Below are positions 11,177 to 24,252 of a stretch of DNA of 64,000 nucleotides, one piece after another. Below the pieces are notes generated by a model. That model was not told the DNA's origin. It was given only the letters and a program-made list of their open reading frames with translations, and searched no databases. This DNA comes from Hormiphora californensis. Its lineage: Eukaryota; Ctenophora; Tentaculata; Cydippida; Pleurobrachiidae. The stretch covers positions 7,108,815 through 7,172,814 of the forward strand of contig CM035351.1 in the NCBI GenBank assembly GCA_020137815.1, given 5' to 3'. A program made the position numbers and the translations under genes. Positions within the stretch are counted from its first letter, which is position 1. Every line of letters starts with the position of its first letter.

Positions 11177-13770
11177 GTAAGTGCATTATCAACTGATTGG
11201 AGGGGGGTGGCATATGTATTATAGTGATTGGGGTGGCATATATGTAACTATTTCGCGGGTTGGAGAGGGATTAAAAGCTGCTCGCTCGGTTGCATTGAAT
11301 TGTGTATGAGAGAGAGAGAGGGATGGCTGTTGATAGAGGGTGGGCAAATAACACAAGGTAGCTACTGGATCATTATATAGAGAGACACGGGGGATTGGAT
11401 TTGTGCCCGCGTCATATGCAGCTATAGTGCTAATATTACATTGCTACTCTTGCTGCTGCAGTTGTCATACCCCATACTATCGATTATTATATTGGAAGGG
11501 GGGAAGTTGTAAGTGGGCCGGGGGTTATCATAACTTTATTGTAAGACATTTTCTAATAGCGCAGTGCAATATAATGCATGATTGCTTCTGCACCTCCCGT
11601 CCCTCCAGTATGCTGCAAAAGTGCGAATGGACTTGCAGGATCGTATGCCCCTATAAATGTTGCAATGTGTTGTATGCAGTATGGTTGTGACACATAATGT
11701 CATAATGTACTTTTAGGGTCATCAGACCATGATATAGCCATGGACAGGGATGTGGGAGGGTAGAGTAGAGAGATATAGAGAGGTCACTGTAGCAGCTGGT
11801 CAGACTTTGACGGGACTGGTAAATCATAGAGGAGTGAGAATAGGGAGATAGAGAGGGAGAGATAGTTAGAGAGGGATAGAGAGGGATAACAGAGATGAGA
11901 GACGTGTGTGAAGTGAATTTTTAGAGTAGTGCAGACTATCACATAAACGCTTATAAAAGGTAAAATATGTCTATATTTTACTTCTTCGAGACTCCCCCAT
12001 ACAAAAAAAAGAAAAAACGGAGCAAGGAAAACGGAAAGCGAGAGGAGAGCGCGCGAGAGAGAGAAGCCCAAAGATAGGATAGAGGAGAGCGCGAGAGAGA
12101 TGAGCGGCAGAGAGAGTAGACTCGAGAGAGAGAGTCTCTCCGAACTCGTAAGAGATCTAGCGAAAGAAGCCGCAGGAAGACTGCGCACTAAAGAGAAGCT
12201 CAGGAGGTTGAAGTGAGAGAACACGTAAAGAGGACATGAAAGGACCGTGCCGCTAATAAAAACTAAGTCCTCTATCCATCGCTCTTCAACAAGTCTATCT
12301 ACATTCGAGAGGGACCACAGAGACGAGAGCTCCACCCATTGTACTTTCCCCCTTTTTAGGCCTATACCCCTAATAAAACATTGTTTGACTCTTGCTGGGG
12401 GGAAATGGTTCAAATACCCCAAAAACTTTTTTTTTTTTCCCGATTTTATAAAAATTGGAAAAGGGGGGGAAGTTTGGGGGTAAAAGTGGCCGGGGGGTTA
12501 AAAAAAAGGGAAGAATAAAAAAGGAGGCAAAAGGGAAGAGGGGGGAAAAAAAGGGGGGGGAAGGGGAAAAAATTTTGGACTTGAAGAATATGCCCTTACG
12601 GGTGGAGGGGCAAATAAGTAAAGTTTTAGGCAGCAGCCGGAATATGGGGAGAGGAGGGGTTTAGGTAAAAAAAAAAATGAAAGAAGGAAATAAGAGGAGA
12701 GGAGAGAGAAGAGAGATTTGAGAGGGAGAGAGGATTTTGCGAGAAAGAAGAAGGAGAGGGAAGGGCGAGAGAGATCTATTGGCGCGCTCCAAAGAAGGTA
12801 AAGCTTTTCTAGCGGAAAATTTCTTTCGTTTCAGAAAGAGAGCGGAAAAAGATTTCGCATAGAAGAGAGAGAGAGAGATATATAGAGAGAGAGAGAGAGA
12901 GACGAGAGAAGAGAGGAGAGAGAGCCCAGCGACACCGACTACCCCCTTTTCACCACCTACCCTTACTATTCTCCTTTTTCCCTTCGTCTTCGCCCCCTTC
13001 TATCCTACATATTCTTTAGCTCCCCCCACTCTACCTTCCGGGCCCAACTCGGCGTATACCACATCACAAGTCCATCATGTTAGAAAGGCAAAACACTGTT
13101 AAAAGCGACCCAATCCCCTCCAAACTTTTTCTTCTTTCTTGCATAAACATCACCCCATATTTTCCGTTTATCTTTTTCTTATTTTTTGGCAAGCTTACGC
13201 AGTTCGATAAATCATTTTTTAATTGAAATTTTGGTGACTTTTTTCTCTTCTGCAGTTTCCTTCTAGATGAATAACCTATGATATATTTTGAACGTTGTTG
13301 CAGGCCATTCTTTTTGGAGATTTATATATATCTATGTTGACAGAGACGAAGACGGATGCAATTTTTAGAGATCATGTTGAAAACTATAAAGTTCATGAGT
13401 AGTTGTTCACGTTGTGGTCAACAAAAACTCCCGTTCTTACACAATTTAGGCCCTTTTTATGAGTCAAATTCCAAAGTACGCCGCTGTGGCCAGGTTTCCA
13501 CATAGTGCTCTAGTTGTGGTCGGAGTTTCACACGACCGTCGAAAAAAATGTTGAGGCACAAAGAGTTGGGCCTTATTTTAGTCGGACTATCTATCTCTCC
13601 TGTCAGTGCTATTTCGTTACAATTTAAATTGGCATTTCTAATTCTAGTTTTATTTCTGGGCAAACGTGCCAAGAAATTGTGATATAAAGCAGCAATTCTC
13701 AGACTCTCTCTAAATTTTTAGGGATACGAAGAGAAAGGATACGATAGAGAAAGAGAGAGAGAAGAAAAAA

Positions 13771-13888
<118 letters not shown>

Positions 13889-15629
13889 AAGAGAGAAAAA
13901 AAGAGAAAGAGAGAGAAAATAAACTTCAACCTTTCTATATCTTGTTTTTTACAAGAATTACATTTAGCGTAGGCTGTGAATTATTGTTTTATCTTAATGG
14001 ATCCAGGAAGACATGGTGAAAACTAAAGTTAAATCTGATCATCTTGGCATCATCAAAAGGGATCATTTGAGGAATGCTATTACCATTTCATCATTCAGTT
14101 CCTGCTGATCAATATCAAAGCCCTTTATGACCGCAGTATTTTAATTGTATTATATTAATAATTGATGTTTTCTATTTTTATAATCCCGTTCGTTGCAATC
14201 TCTCATGAGGGTGCAACAGCTGCTACTTGAGTTAATTTGACCTTTTTCGTATAATACTACGTCAATTAAGATACAAGATGGGAGACCATGAAAGCCCTCC
14301 CTTTATATGTTTCTTCTACTGAAGAGAATTACTGAGAGGGAGAGGGAGAGGGGTAGAATATATCAAGCTTAAGTTATTCTCATTTCTCATGTTTACTATG
14401 CTTTACATCTCCATTGTCCACTGACCCATATGTCTCATAGCATAGTTAAAAAACTAATCTTGGAAATACTCTGGTTAGAAAATTATAAACTTGTACTGTG
14501 TGCTGCAGCTAAGCTGTATCATAGCTGTATCTCTCTATGTCCACAGATATGACGTGACCTGTAACCCAGCTGCCACATTGCTTCTAAACTTGTATCTTCT
14601 CTCTATTTGTCTCTCCTTTTTTGGGTTTTTTTTTGTTTTTTTTTTTTTTTCTTTACTTTGCAAATTTCCTAGTTCCATGAAAAATTTTTTTTTGGAGGTC
14701 GAAGGAAATCTTGGGAAATTGTGGGAAATGGTTTGTCTGTCATTTGCTTCTGAAGAGGGACAGAAGGAAGAAAGGGAAGGGGGGAAAAGGGGGAAAAGGG
14801 TTATAGGAAAGAGAGAAGCTCTCTCCATTTCTTTTCGGTTTTTCTTTTCTCTCTCTCTCCCTTCACTCTCTTCTTTATTATTTTAAATCTATCCTATCTC
14901 TTCTTCACTCCGTTTCACTTGACCACCCGGGCTCAGACTTTTGCATCAGTAGTGTTGGCCGGGGTTTGGGTTAATGTGGTGGGGTGAATAGGTGCAAAAC
15001 GTGGGTTGTGGGTGTCGGGGGAGAAAGGGGGCCAAACGTCTTAAGGAATCCCCAAGTAAGGAGAAAGAAGGGGGAAACGATGAGAAAAAAGGGCGATTCC
15101 GCAGGCCGAGGAAAGGGGAGTCCCCAAAGGTTTAAGGGAAAAAGAGAAAATGGTAAACTAAGTAACCCTTAGAAATGAGCGGTTAAAAATTTTGCGTTTT
15201 TTAGAGGAAGAAGAGAGCAGAGGTAGATAGAAGAAGAGGAGAGAGAGAGGGGAGAGGAGAGAGAGAGAGAGCCGAGATGGGAGAAAAGGGAGAGAAAGAA
15301 GAGGAGAGTAAAAATGAGGAGAAGAGAGAGAGAAGGAATCCTAAGAAAAGAGAGAGAAAAGCTCTTGAGCAAACCCCTTAGAAATCTCTCTCAGGCTTCA
15401 GAAGACTCTTTTTTCTTTATCTATATTTGGGTCTTTAATTTTCCCTCTTCTGTTCACCCATCTTTCAGCATTATTCTGAAGCTTTAACGCTGCTATTTCG
15501 TTCCCGATCGTTTTGTGTGATTGCAATCGTGAGAAAGAACCTGATCGGAACTCTTCTACGTCTTCTTCACACATCTGAGTACTACCAGCTCCTAATCAGT
15601 AAATGAGAAAGACCTGATAGCTCTCTAGG

Positions 15630-15767
15630 ATGGAGCAACAGGAGGAGGACAGTTCATCTGCCCCGGCTCGCCGGTCTCGTCGCAGTAACAGTGTCCCCGC
15701 GGAGTCCCTCGGCGTTTGACCGCTCTCGCTTGATTCACTACCACAAGAACTTTATCCGACAGCTTCA
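15630..15767 (+). other. Possible exon with a frame break
   Basis: ATG at 15630 opens a 29-codon frame (MEQQEEDSSSAPARRSRRSN...) ending in TGA at 15717. In the next frame, from about 15693, coding-like sequence continues (SPRSPSAFDRSRLIHYHKN) to a possible donor CAA|gtaggg at 15768. The two halves read as one Ser/Arg-rich segment if a small indel near 15691 is assumed. It could be an alternative first exon of the BCR/ABR-like gene, an exon of another gene, or chance. The surrounding sequence quality makes a base-calling error plausible. Confidence 0.3.
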
Positions 15768-15990
15768 AGTAGGGGCAGCAGTGTGTGTAGCATATTATGT
15801 TCCGAGCCGTGGATTTTGCAGAAATTGGATGTTGGCCATAGGTTTGGGTTTTAAGAGCCTGGGTTGGTCACGAGAATCTCAGGACCTTTAGAAATCCTAG
15901 TTCCTCTTGACCTTGTTTTCTCTAATTACTTGTTGTTACGCTGGGCTATTTTTATCCGTTCCTTACAGCAGTAGGCCCATCTCTCCACCT

Positions 15991-15994
<4 letters not shown>

Positions 15995-16084
<90 letters not shown>

Positions 16085-16103
16085 CTCTCTCTCCCCCTCT
16101 CTT

Positions 16104-16160
<57 letters not shown>
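15995..16160. repeat. (TC)n microsatellite
   Basis: About 165 bp of TC repeat with CCCCTCTC interruptions; apparent ORFs across it on both strands are spurious. Confidence 0.92.
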
Positions 16161-16163
<3 letters not shown>

Positions 16164-16698
16164 CCTCTCTCTATGCCCTATACCAGCTGACATGCACTAT
16201 GAAGAAGAGTAATTGCCTCTTTTGACACTTGTCTTCAGAGAAAATTAAACAACCCACCCACCACACTTTCTGTCATTCTGTGTTTCTCTTACCTTCACTA
16301 TCTTTTTCTGAATTTTCTCTTTCGTATATAGTGCATGTACCAGGTGGTTTCTAACCGAGAAACGTCTATAACTGTCATGTTGCATGTCCCACTTGGTTTT
16401 ATAAATTCTGTTTCTCACCTCTTTTCCCCAGCTGCTTTACGTTAGCCAGCTTGCTCATTCTAACTGAGAGGGTCTAAGCGAGTCTGAGTATTAGTAGGAG
16501 TTCGATCAATTGCTAATTTCAGCAGAAATCTATAGGGACTCGAAATCTATAGCCCATACCACATATTTAGCTACTGAGGGGGTGGGGTCGTGGGTGTACA
16601 CGTAGAGCTATACCATACAGTTCCCTATTTAATGCTTGCTCAGATCTCTTCATTCAGACCATACAGTTTGTGTGTTTGTTTTTAACTCGAAGTGTTAG

Positions 16699-19351
16699 CA
16701 TGGCCAAGTACCATAAGATTGGTTTGGGAGGGAGTGTAACGGTTAAAAAGCGCTGGCAAACCGCTGTCTTTCAGCTCCGAAAATCGTCCGTCATCACGAA
16801 GTTGGAGCTAGACAATGACGATGAGAATCTCTACGATGGTAAGTTTACCACTATTTGTCCGTTTGTTTTTAGTTTGTCTGATTGTTTTGAGGATATGTTT
16901 CGTTGGTTTGACTGTTTGCTTGTCATTTTATTTTAACCATGTGTTTGTCTATATTGATAATGTAAACCCCTCCATTTTGTTTTACAGCCCATTATAATCC
17001 CCCAGGTGTGTTGCTTATCCAAGTTATCTGTGGTTCAGAGATGGGGGATGTGGGCACAAAGCCTGACATTTATTGTACTCTGGAGGCAGACTCCCATGGA
17101 GAAATGAGCAAGAAAACTAAAACAAAGATCAAAAAGGCAACAATCAATCCTGTTTGGGAAGAGGTGTGTGAGTGTAATGTTATAGCAACAGATTATTCCA
17201 TAATAGAATGTATTGGGGGTCAGGGGATCTATATTGTCTAATACTATTATTCCTTTCAGACACTATGTATCCCTGCCGAAGCGTGCCAGTTCCTCAGAAT
17301 AAAGGCTCTCCAGAAACGACAATTCCAGCGTCCTCTCATGATTGGGAGCAAACAAATAACGGTACATTCAGTAATATGGGTTTTTGGTTCAGTTTTAGTT
17401 GCCCACCAGATCCATGATGGGAAGCCTCCCCTGGAGGTCCTGGGGAGGTAGATCATGTATTAGTCAGCCAAACTAACCATCCATTGTCTACAGTTATCAG
17501 AGCATTGCCTGGAGGATTACAAACCCAAAGCCCTTCAAATACCCCTTCAACCACGGGGAACAGTAAAGCTGAATCTCCAGCTCCTCTCACAAGACATGGC
17601 GCGACAGAGGAAGGAGTCCCAACACCAGACCTTTGGAGTCCCCCTGGAGAAACTAGCCCTAATCGAGGGGCAAAAGATACCGCCCATTATTGTATCTTGC
17701 TTTAGGTAAAACTAAAAATATTATCAGATATTATAGTACGCTAACCGAGCAGAGTCATTTGTATATTATAGCCGCAGTGGTTCTGAAATGTGTGTTATCT
17801 AAACTGTCTTGTTCCAAACCCAACTAAACTGTTTCACAGGGAGATAGAGAAGCGAGGTGTGATGGAGGAGGGTATCTACAGAGTCAACGGTACAGCCATG
17901 GAACTGAGACGACTAAAGACTGCATTTGATGAGAGTTCTTCCAACGGGGCCATCCTTTCTGGAGAAGCTGATATCAGCGTGGTGGCGGGCACTGTCAAGC
18001 AGTTCTTTAGGGACCTCCCCTACCCGCTCTTTCCCCAGGACATGTATGGAGACTTTGTAGAGTCACTGCAGAACACAGAGGACAAGCTGAGGGATGAGAC
18101 TATGCTGGATAATTTTGGGGACATTCCAGAACCAAATATTAGTGTCATTGTCCGTCTCATCCAGCATATTCAATAGTAAGTGAAACCAAACATGGTCCGG
18201 GCTGTTTTCAATCAAAATCACATTGGGCCTGGGCACGATGATTCTTCTTTATCTCTAGGGATAGAGGCGATTGGAAGGTTCTGTTCTTGCTCCTTTTGAT
18301 AAGAGAGGGACAAGCTGTACTCAAATCATAACTCTCCTTTTTCTCTTTAGTATCGCCGAGTACCAGTCAAAAAACAAGATGGATATAACGAATCTATGTC
18401 TCCTGTTCGGCCCTAACGTGGTACGGCCCCCTCCGGAGACCAAATCGGCTGCAGAAGAGACTTGTGAGAGCCTTACCAACCTCTCAAACCAACAGGTAAT
18501 TACCGATTTTGACACTAAACTAGAAACTTCGAAGTTATGATATGGTCCAGATCATAAATAATCAGTTAAAATTTGAGCTCTTGAATCAAGAGTCGTGTGT
18601 TTCTTGTACCACACATTTTACACCACCCCATCTGTACCCAGGTGTCAGTGCTAAAGTTTTTCTGTGAGAAGCCCCTCTCTGTAATTCTGGATATTCATAC
18701 TGAGGGAATCCACCGGCCAGTCTCAGCTCCCCCCATCATCTCACCTACCTCAGAGGTATGTAATGCACCTGGTTACAGGGGTAGTAATGCACCTGGTTAC
18801 TATCCTGCAGTTGTGAAGTAGTACTGAATTAGGGCGGTGTGTCTGGCAATTGACACTAACTGGGTGATGTTATCTAACTACAATATCTCCCCCTTCAGAG
18901 AAACGTAGCACCCATAACTCGGAACGTCTCCGTCTCTCTGACATCTACGACGGAACTAAACCTCGACTCTGCCTACAATCTGGATGAATCCTACTCCCCG
19001 CTAACTGAGTGCAGTATCGACCCTTTCTCAACTTGCCCTGATATAATTCCTGAAGAAGAGGATGAGCCGGCGAGGTGCCCCTCCTCCAGCAGCCTCCCCG
19101 AGTCGAGCAAAGATGGGCTGGAGGAGTCGGCAGTATTAAGCCCAATGTCGGCAGGCTCCAAAAGTGTTGAACTCTCGGAGAATCTTAGCACAGACTCAGC
19201 AATCTCGGACCCTAATTCACAGGACTTGAATAAGCGAATGTGTGATTTAGCGATTATCAATAACACTTCTTCTGGGGGTAGCAATTTGCCGACCAGTGAC
19301 AGTAGTGACAATGTTATAATAATTAGGGACCCTAAAACATCGACAATGTAG
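16699..19351 (+). CDS. bcr/abr: BCR/ABR-like gene, C2 and RhoGAP domains, C-terminus
   Basis: Exons: 16699-16838, 16988-17163, 17260-17361, 17494-17705, 17840-18175, 18351-18495, 18642-18755 and 18899-19351 (stop TAG). All junctions are GT-AG with consistent phases. The second and third exons carry a C2 domain (DIYCTLEADSHGEM, close to NLYCTLEVDSFGYF of human BCR). The RhoGAP domain follows, with the arginine finger in GIYRVNG, then FFRDLPYPLFP and NLCLLFGPNVVRP, all needed for GTP hydrolysis on Rac-type GTPases. The tail is Ser/acidic-rich and ends in KTSTM, a class I PDZ-ligand pattern (S-x-hydrophobic) like STEV in BCR. The DH-PH-C2-RhoGAP order is unique to BCR/ABR. Confidence 0.92.
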
Positions 19352-20270
19352 CCCTCTTTATAATTATTAGCTGTATTATAGTGGTACAGATGTGGGAATC
19401 GCAAGGCTAGGATCTGTCTCCCCCCGCGCTTTTTGTGATGTTTTGCAGTTTTGATTTGTTGTGTGTAACTCAACAAGTTTTGATGCATATTTTTATTTCC
19501 GATTAAAATGATTCTATATTATATTATTTCAAGCCGTTAACTTTATTATCACAACGTTAGCTATGTTATTAATCCACACATATTCGAATAATCAATACAG
19601 CAGCTAGTTAATTAAGCTAGTTAATTAAGATCATTACACATTGCACAATTCACTCACACTCACATCTTGTGGACCTCACAGCACATGTTTAAAGGAAGTT
19701 TAATATTGAGTACTGATATTGTATACAGACTAAATGTTAGGAGGAGGGATCGTGATTAATATTCTGAATATAAAGGGGTATGATATTGTTTTGTTCATGA
19801 TTATGGAACTATAATTGATCTTCTTGCCGACTCGGTGCAACCTTACAACAAATCACCTGTGTTTTCAGTTTATCTCACCAGATCCTTCCAAGTGCAGCCA
19901 CATGCTGTCTGGCGCCGCAGACCCCAATCTGACCGCACTGTGATTGAGAATCAAATCGGGGTCAGGCGCCGCCAGACAGGTTACACACCTGACAATCTGA
20001 TCCTTACGCTACTAAAAACACACAAACTTTGTGACAAAGAAGGGTCCGGTGCAATATATTGTTTGGGAGGGTGGATCAACAGGCCTGATTAAAACTGTCA
20101 GAGCATTGCCCTGACAGGATTGAAGCATTTCTGATATTGTCTGGCTGATATATATCGCCCTCCAATATTGTCTGGCTAAAGGCCAGCATATCACCTGCAC
20201 AGCAGTACCCAGCACTGTATCTTTACACAGTACATTGTTGACCCCTTACTCAACAAGCAGTACACGTGGC
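19352..20270. other. Intergenic between convergent genes
   Basis: This spans the 3' flanks of the BCR/ABR-like (+) and WD40 (-) genes. It has AT-rich sequence and the fold-back repeat at 19905-19979, followed by related GTCAGAG/CTGACAG inverted motifs near 20095-20120. No gene seen. Confidence 0.5.
19905..19979. repeat. Fold-back repeat, GGCGCCG-rich arms
   Basis: The left arm (CTGTCTGGCGCCGCAGACCC, continuing to 19932) is a near reverse complement of 19951-19979. The arms are separated by about 18 bp. A related copy with GGGGTCTGGCGCCGCC lies at 56780-56850, and a shorter match (GGTCGCGGCGCCAGACAGG) lies near 3325-3343. This indicates a dispersed non-autonomous element. Confidence 0.6.
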
Positions 20271-22918
20271 TCACTTCTTCCTGAGGTTGGCGAGGTGCAC
20301 GTAGCAGTTAACACCCCCAGCTGCACATGTCCCATCACTGTACCCCACACTGTGTATTGGTTTAGTGTCAAGGAAGGATCCCTCCACCTGACCTGTCTTC
20401 CTGTTTATCACCTGGAGAATGAGTTGTGTTGGTGATCTGAGCCTGGCAGAGCCTGACAGTGTGAAAATCACAATGAAGCAGCAATCATAAATCATGGGTC
20501 GAATCGTTTGGCAGGTCTATTTGTTTCTCGACCGACGACCAAGCTGCCTCTAGTGCGAGTATACTACCTTTGCATCTCGGCATCCTGACCCTCCAGCAAT
20601 GACTCTGTCGCTGTCAATAAATCGACATGAGTAGAGATTCTCCGCCTGATTCTCGTTGTCTCGGTACTTGATCGTTTCTATTAACTGGCCGCTTCCCAGG
20701 TCCCACATCTAAACGGAGGGGGAGGTTATCTGTCTGGTGGCGCCGATTTGAACGCAAAAATGTCACTATCGGAAAGTTGATAACCTGTCTCTTTTTAGGG
20801 GGAGGAGATGATCCCATGGCCAGGTGCCGCTTGTAGTCGCATTACCGTAATGGTTTATATGACATGGCAATAAGGCCCTTCCGCATTCTCTGCATTGTAT
20901 GACGTGCAAGGGTGAATCACAGCTGGCATATTATAGCAGCTTCTAGCAGATGATATGTCTTCGTAGTGTATGTGATTGTGTAAGGAATACCAAGACGTGT
21001 ATGTACCTGGAGGGCATCGTGTGGTACGAAGGATGCCGTGAGACACTTATCTCCCAACAGATCTATCCCGTCCCCGCAGATTTTAGGTCCGACAAAGGAT
21101 CGTACAGCTGCCTTTTCCACTCGGATATCCCACAGGAAAACAGTCCTGAAACATGGATAGGACGAGTTAATTAGGAATATAGCTGTCCCCGGATATATTA
21201 CTGGCTGCTTCCCAAGACAGTACAATTGTGGATTCCGCACGGTCCAATTATGTCCAAATGGTAATTAATTAAAGAGTCGGTCGTGAGTTCCGGGTTTGTG
21301 GGTAAATGCACACTTTTGGCTTCACAATTTATTGAGAGAGAAAGAAAATTTCATTTGGGAACTGTCTCTTTCTAGGAAAGATGCTGATGGCGGGTAGCGA
21401 ATTGTGAGATGCAGTGACCACCGTGCCACACTGTGGAAATATGGTGGCTGTTATGTCATGTGGTTAGAGCTCATGGAGCGTGACAATTGTGTTCGTGAGT
21501 TATAATAACCAGTTTAAATCACACGTGCATTATAATTCACACATGATAATTCACACATAACGTAACGTTATAGCACAGTGTAAGGTATCATATCACAGCT
21601 CAACACCCACCTATCCCATCCTCCAGTGACACACTGGTATTTGTTGTCCGGTGAGAACCTGACACACGTGGCCCTCTGTTTGTGTCCCACTTCCTCGGCC
21701 TCCTGGAACTCCTCGTCAGACACAGTCCCCACATTCCTTATGTACTCAGCCCTCAGCGCGTCATATACCTGTAGGATAATAGAGTGGTGAAGCCATGGCA
21801 CTATAGCTGTAGTAGTAGGCTTGGTGGTCCTGTTTTTAGGTGTATTGCTATTATCAACTGGTACTGTGCCCGGTACCACCTCAAACATCTCTCTTCGCGG
21901 CAGCAGTGCTTCGAGATCAGTCTTTAGTTCAATTCATAGAATAATGCGTTTGATCTGTATAATATATCTGACAAGTAGCTAGTCTATTCATTCCAAGCAG
22001 TGCAGGTGTTATAGCGGGAAGTTGCCAAGGAGATATCCTCCAAATATACTCCTTCATCAAATTGTCTACATGAACTGTAGCAGCAACTACTTCACATGCA
22101 CTACCTGTATCTGGCGGTTATCCAGTAGGCACACATGGTAATTCTCTGATGTGTCTAGACTGTATATGGCATGATCGAGTTGTACAGATCCCCCCTCCTT
22201 CAATGTATCCTCATCATCAAACACAAAGTTCTTTATAAACCCATCCGCCGTCCCTGCAGGGGATACAATGATTAAACAATCCGCCGTCCCTGTGCATGGA
22301 TCATAGAGTGATATAAAACAAATCCAGTGAGAGGATTAGAAGTTAGTTAGATAGTTCAATTATAATACAACGTACCTGCAACGATTCTGTGTTGTGAGGA
22401 GCCAACGTAATCTCTGATGCACGTCACTGGCATTCTGTCTGGTGTCGCCTGAAAAGAGTATTGGCACGTACAATACCACGTACAATATCACGTACAATAC
22501 CACGTACAGTATGTTACCACATACAGAAGCCACATATTAAAACTAAATGTTGGTATTTAGGAAAAGCAGATACAGAAACACTGCATTATAGGTTTGGAAA
22601 GCGATTAAAGCTCTGACACACACACACACACACAGATTACTATAGAGAAATTTCTGGGCTGTTTACCTGGACAGAGTGTGTTTGTTTGGTCGTCTGTGTG
22701 TTGTGAACATTGAACCTTCCATTCCCGAACCCCAGGGCGATATGGTGGGGCTTCTTTAGGAAGTTCATCGTGTATAGACCCATAGAGGGAGATGCAACAT
22801 AGATCCGCTGTTGGTTCTCTAATAAATCCAAACATGGTTTCTCCCTGGACTCCAGGACTTCCGGGTCTTCATTCTTTGAGGCTTTATACAAATCAGGAAA
22901 CAGCACACCCACGTCTAC
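20271..22918 (-). CDS. WD40-repeat protein, 5' end missing
   Basis: Seven exons on the minus strand with consistent phases: 22918-22667, 22448-22376, 22253-22105, 21768-21611, 21145-21007, 20708-20568 and 20411-20271 (stop TGA). The visible product is about 378 residues, but the first exon here starts at an acceptor, so the N-terminus lies upstream and was not found. WD40 features include RFSPDNKYQCVTGGWDR followed by VFLWDIR, then KICGDGIDLLGDK, LQMWDLGSGQLIETI and a final VNCYVHLANLRKK. These blades would form one beta-propeller used for protein docking. I cannot assign the subfamily. The second intron holds four tandem copies of a CACGTACAATAC-type 13-mer (about 22465-22510). Confidence 0.82.
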
Positions 22919-23984
22919 CTGCGGAGAATGTGTGTTTTGTAAGGTGTAGGGTACGAGATAAAACAAGTTTCAGATCATTCTGACAGGCATTTCTTGGTGA
23001 AAATCCTAAGAGGCCATCATTACCGGCTAGTCAGGTTTATCTTTATTTGAATTCTGAAGTGCATTGTGCGGTTAGATCTAGACTGTATAATTGTCTGTCG
23101 CTGCAGATCAGATCTTCTCTCTCTCTATTAGACAGGAGATTGGGTACGTCGCGCCGTTCTGTGTCCGAGGGGAGTCGTGATCCCTGAACATAGCTGGGCG
23201 TTTGGTGACATTGACACCTAGTGTGTGTGAGCTCAATCTTGGTCGCGCACGGTGTCTATGTCACCAAGCTGGGCGTGCCGTTCCCAAGATATAATAATTT
23301 CCGGTTTAGTACGCATGGTTAGGCGTGGTGGTTAGTGGAACCGGTAGAGCCTAATGAGTTGAGTAAGGTGAACTATTGGTCTTTTAGACTCTACGTTCTA
23401 GTCTCTTCATAAGTGATTAGATAGCACGCATTACGTCAAACATAGTAAGAAGTTTAAGATATTTAATAATATTTTGATATCGCCTTTATGCTGCTGCATG
23501 ATAAACGATAATGCATTGATCACACCTTCACTCCGAGTGAAATGCGTCTCTCAAGAGAGTCTCTCAAGGGAAGTCTTCAACACACTTCTTCTCTAGTGTT
23601 CATTTCCCATGAATGTGCATCAGCCGTGAGGGGGTATTCTTTCCACAGGTTCTTAAACCGTTCTTAAACCTCTCAACTGATACACACTATCTCTCACTAC
23701 ACTATTATAAAAAGCTAGTTAGATGTGCATCTAGTGATACTACATCTACGTAGGAGGTCTCTCTCCCATCGAGCTAGATAAAATATCTCCAGTATAGATG
23801 AATGGAAGTTGCTAGAAATGAACAAAGAACTAACTTGCCAAAAGGTTTCAGTCATGATATTTATCAATTATTTGAACAACTAAAAGACAAGAGGAGGAGA
23901 ATGAGTATAACTCTGCTACTTGGAGGAGGAGGAGGAGGAGGGGACACATATGATTATTGCATGTCAAAACACCACCACCTTCAG

Positions 23985-24009
23985 CTATCTCTCTATCATT
24001 CCTCTCTTA

Positions 24010-24040
<31 letters not shown>

Positions 24041-24067
24041 AACTCTCTCTCTATCATTCCTCTCTTA

Positions 24068-24102
<35 letters not shown>

Positions 24103-24155
24103 TTCCTCTCTTACAGATCTCTCTCTCTCTCTCTCTCTCTATCATTCCTCTCTTA

Positions 24156-24251
<96 letters not shown>

Positions 24252-24252
24252 C
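23985..24252. repeat. Compound (TC)n satellite with regular spacers
   Basis: Four (TC)n blocks are separated by near-identical spacers (ATCATTCCTCTCTTACAGAT), then a pure tract of about 85 bp follows. The spacer plus tract behaves as a higher-order tandem unit of roughly 45-60 bp. Confidence 0.85.

Noticed and set aside
11784-12422. 212-codon minus-strand ORF
   Set aside because: Ser/Leu-rich translation of GA-rich, low-quality sequence; no domain, and it lies in an intron of the BCR/ABR-like gene.
14491-14886. 131-codon plus-strand ORF
   Set aside because: Poly-T, poly-G and stutter suggest base-calling errors; the hydrophobic protein is a by-product of poly-T.
21241-21560. Possible extra WD40 exon
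   Set aside because: The neighbouring exons (21611 and 21145) already join in phase across this interval, and no coding sequence is visible in it.
23985-24252. Regular spacer/repeat array reminiscent of CRISPR
   Set aside because: The units are (TC)n blocks with a constant spacer, i.e. a compound satellite; no cas genes and an animal genome.
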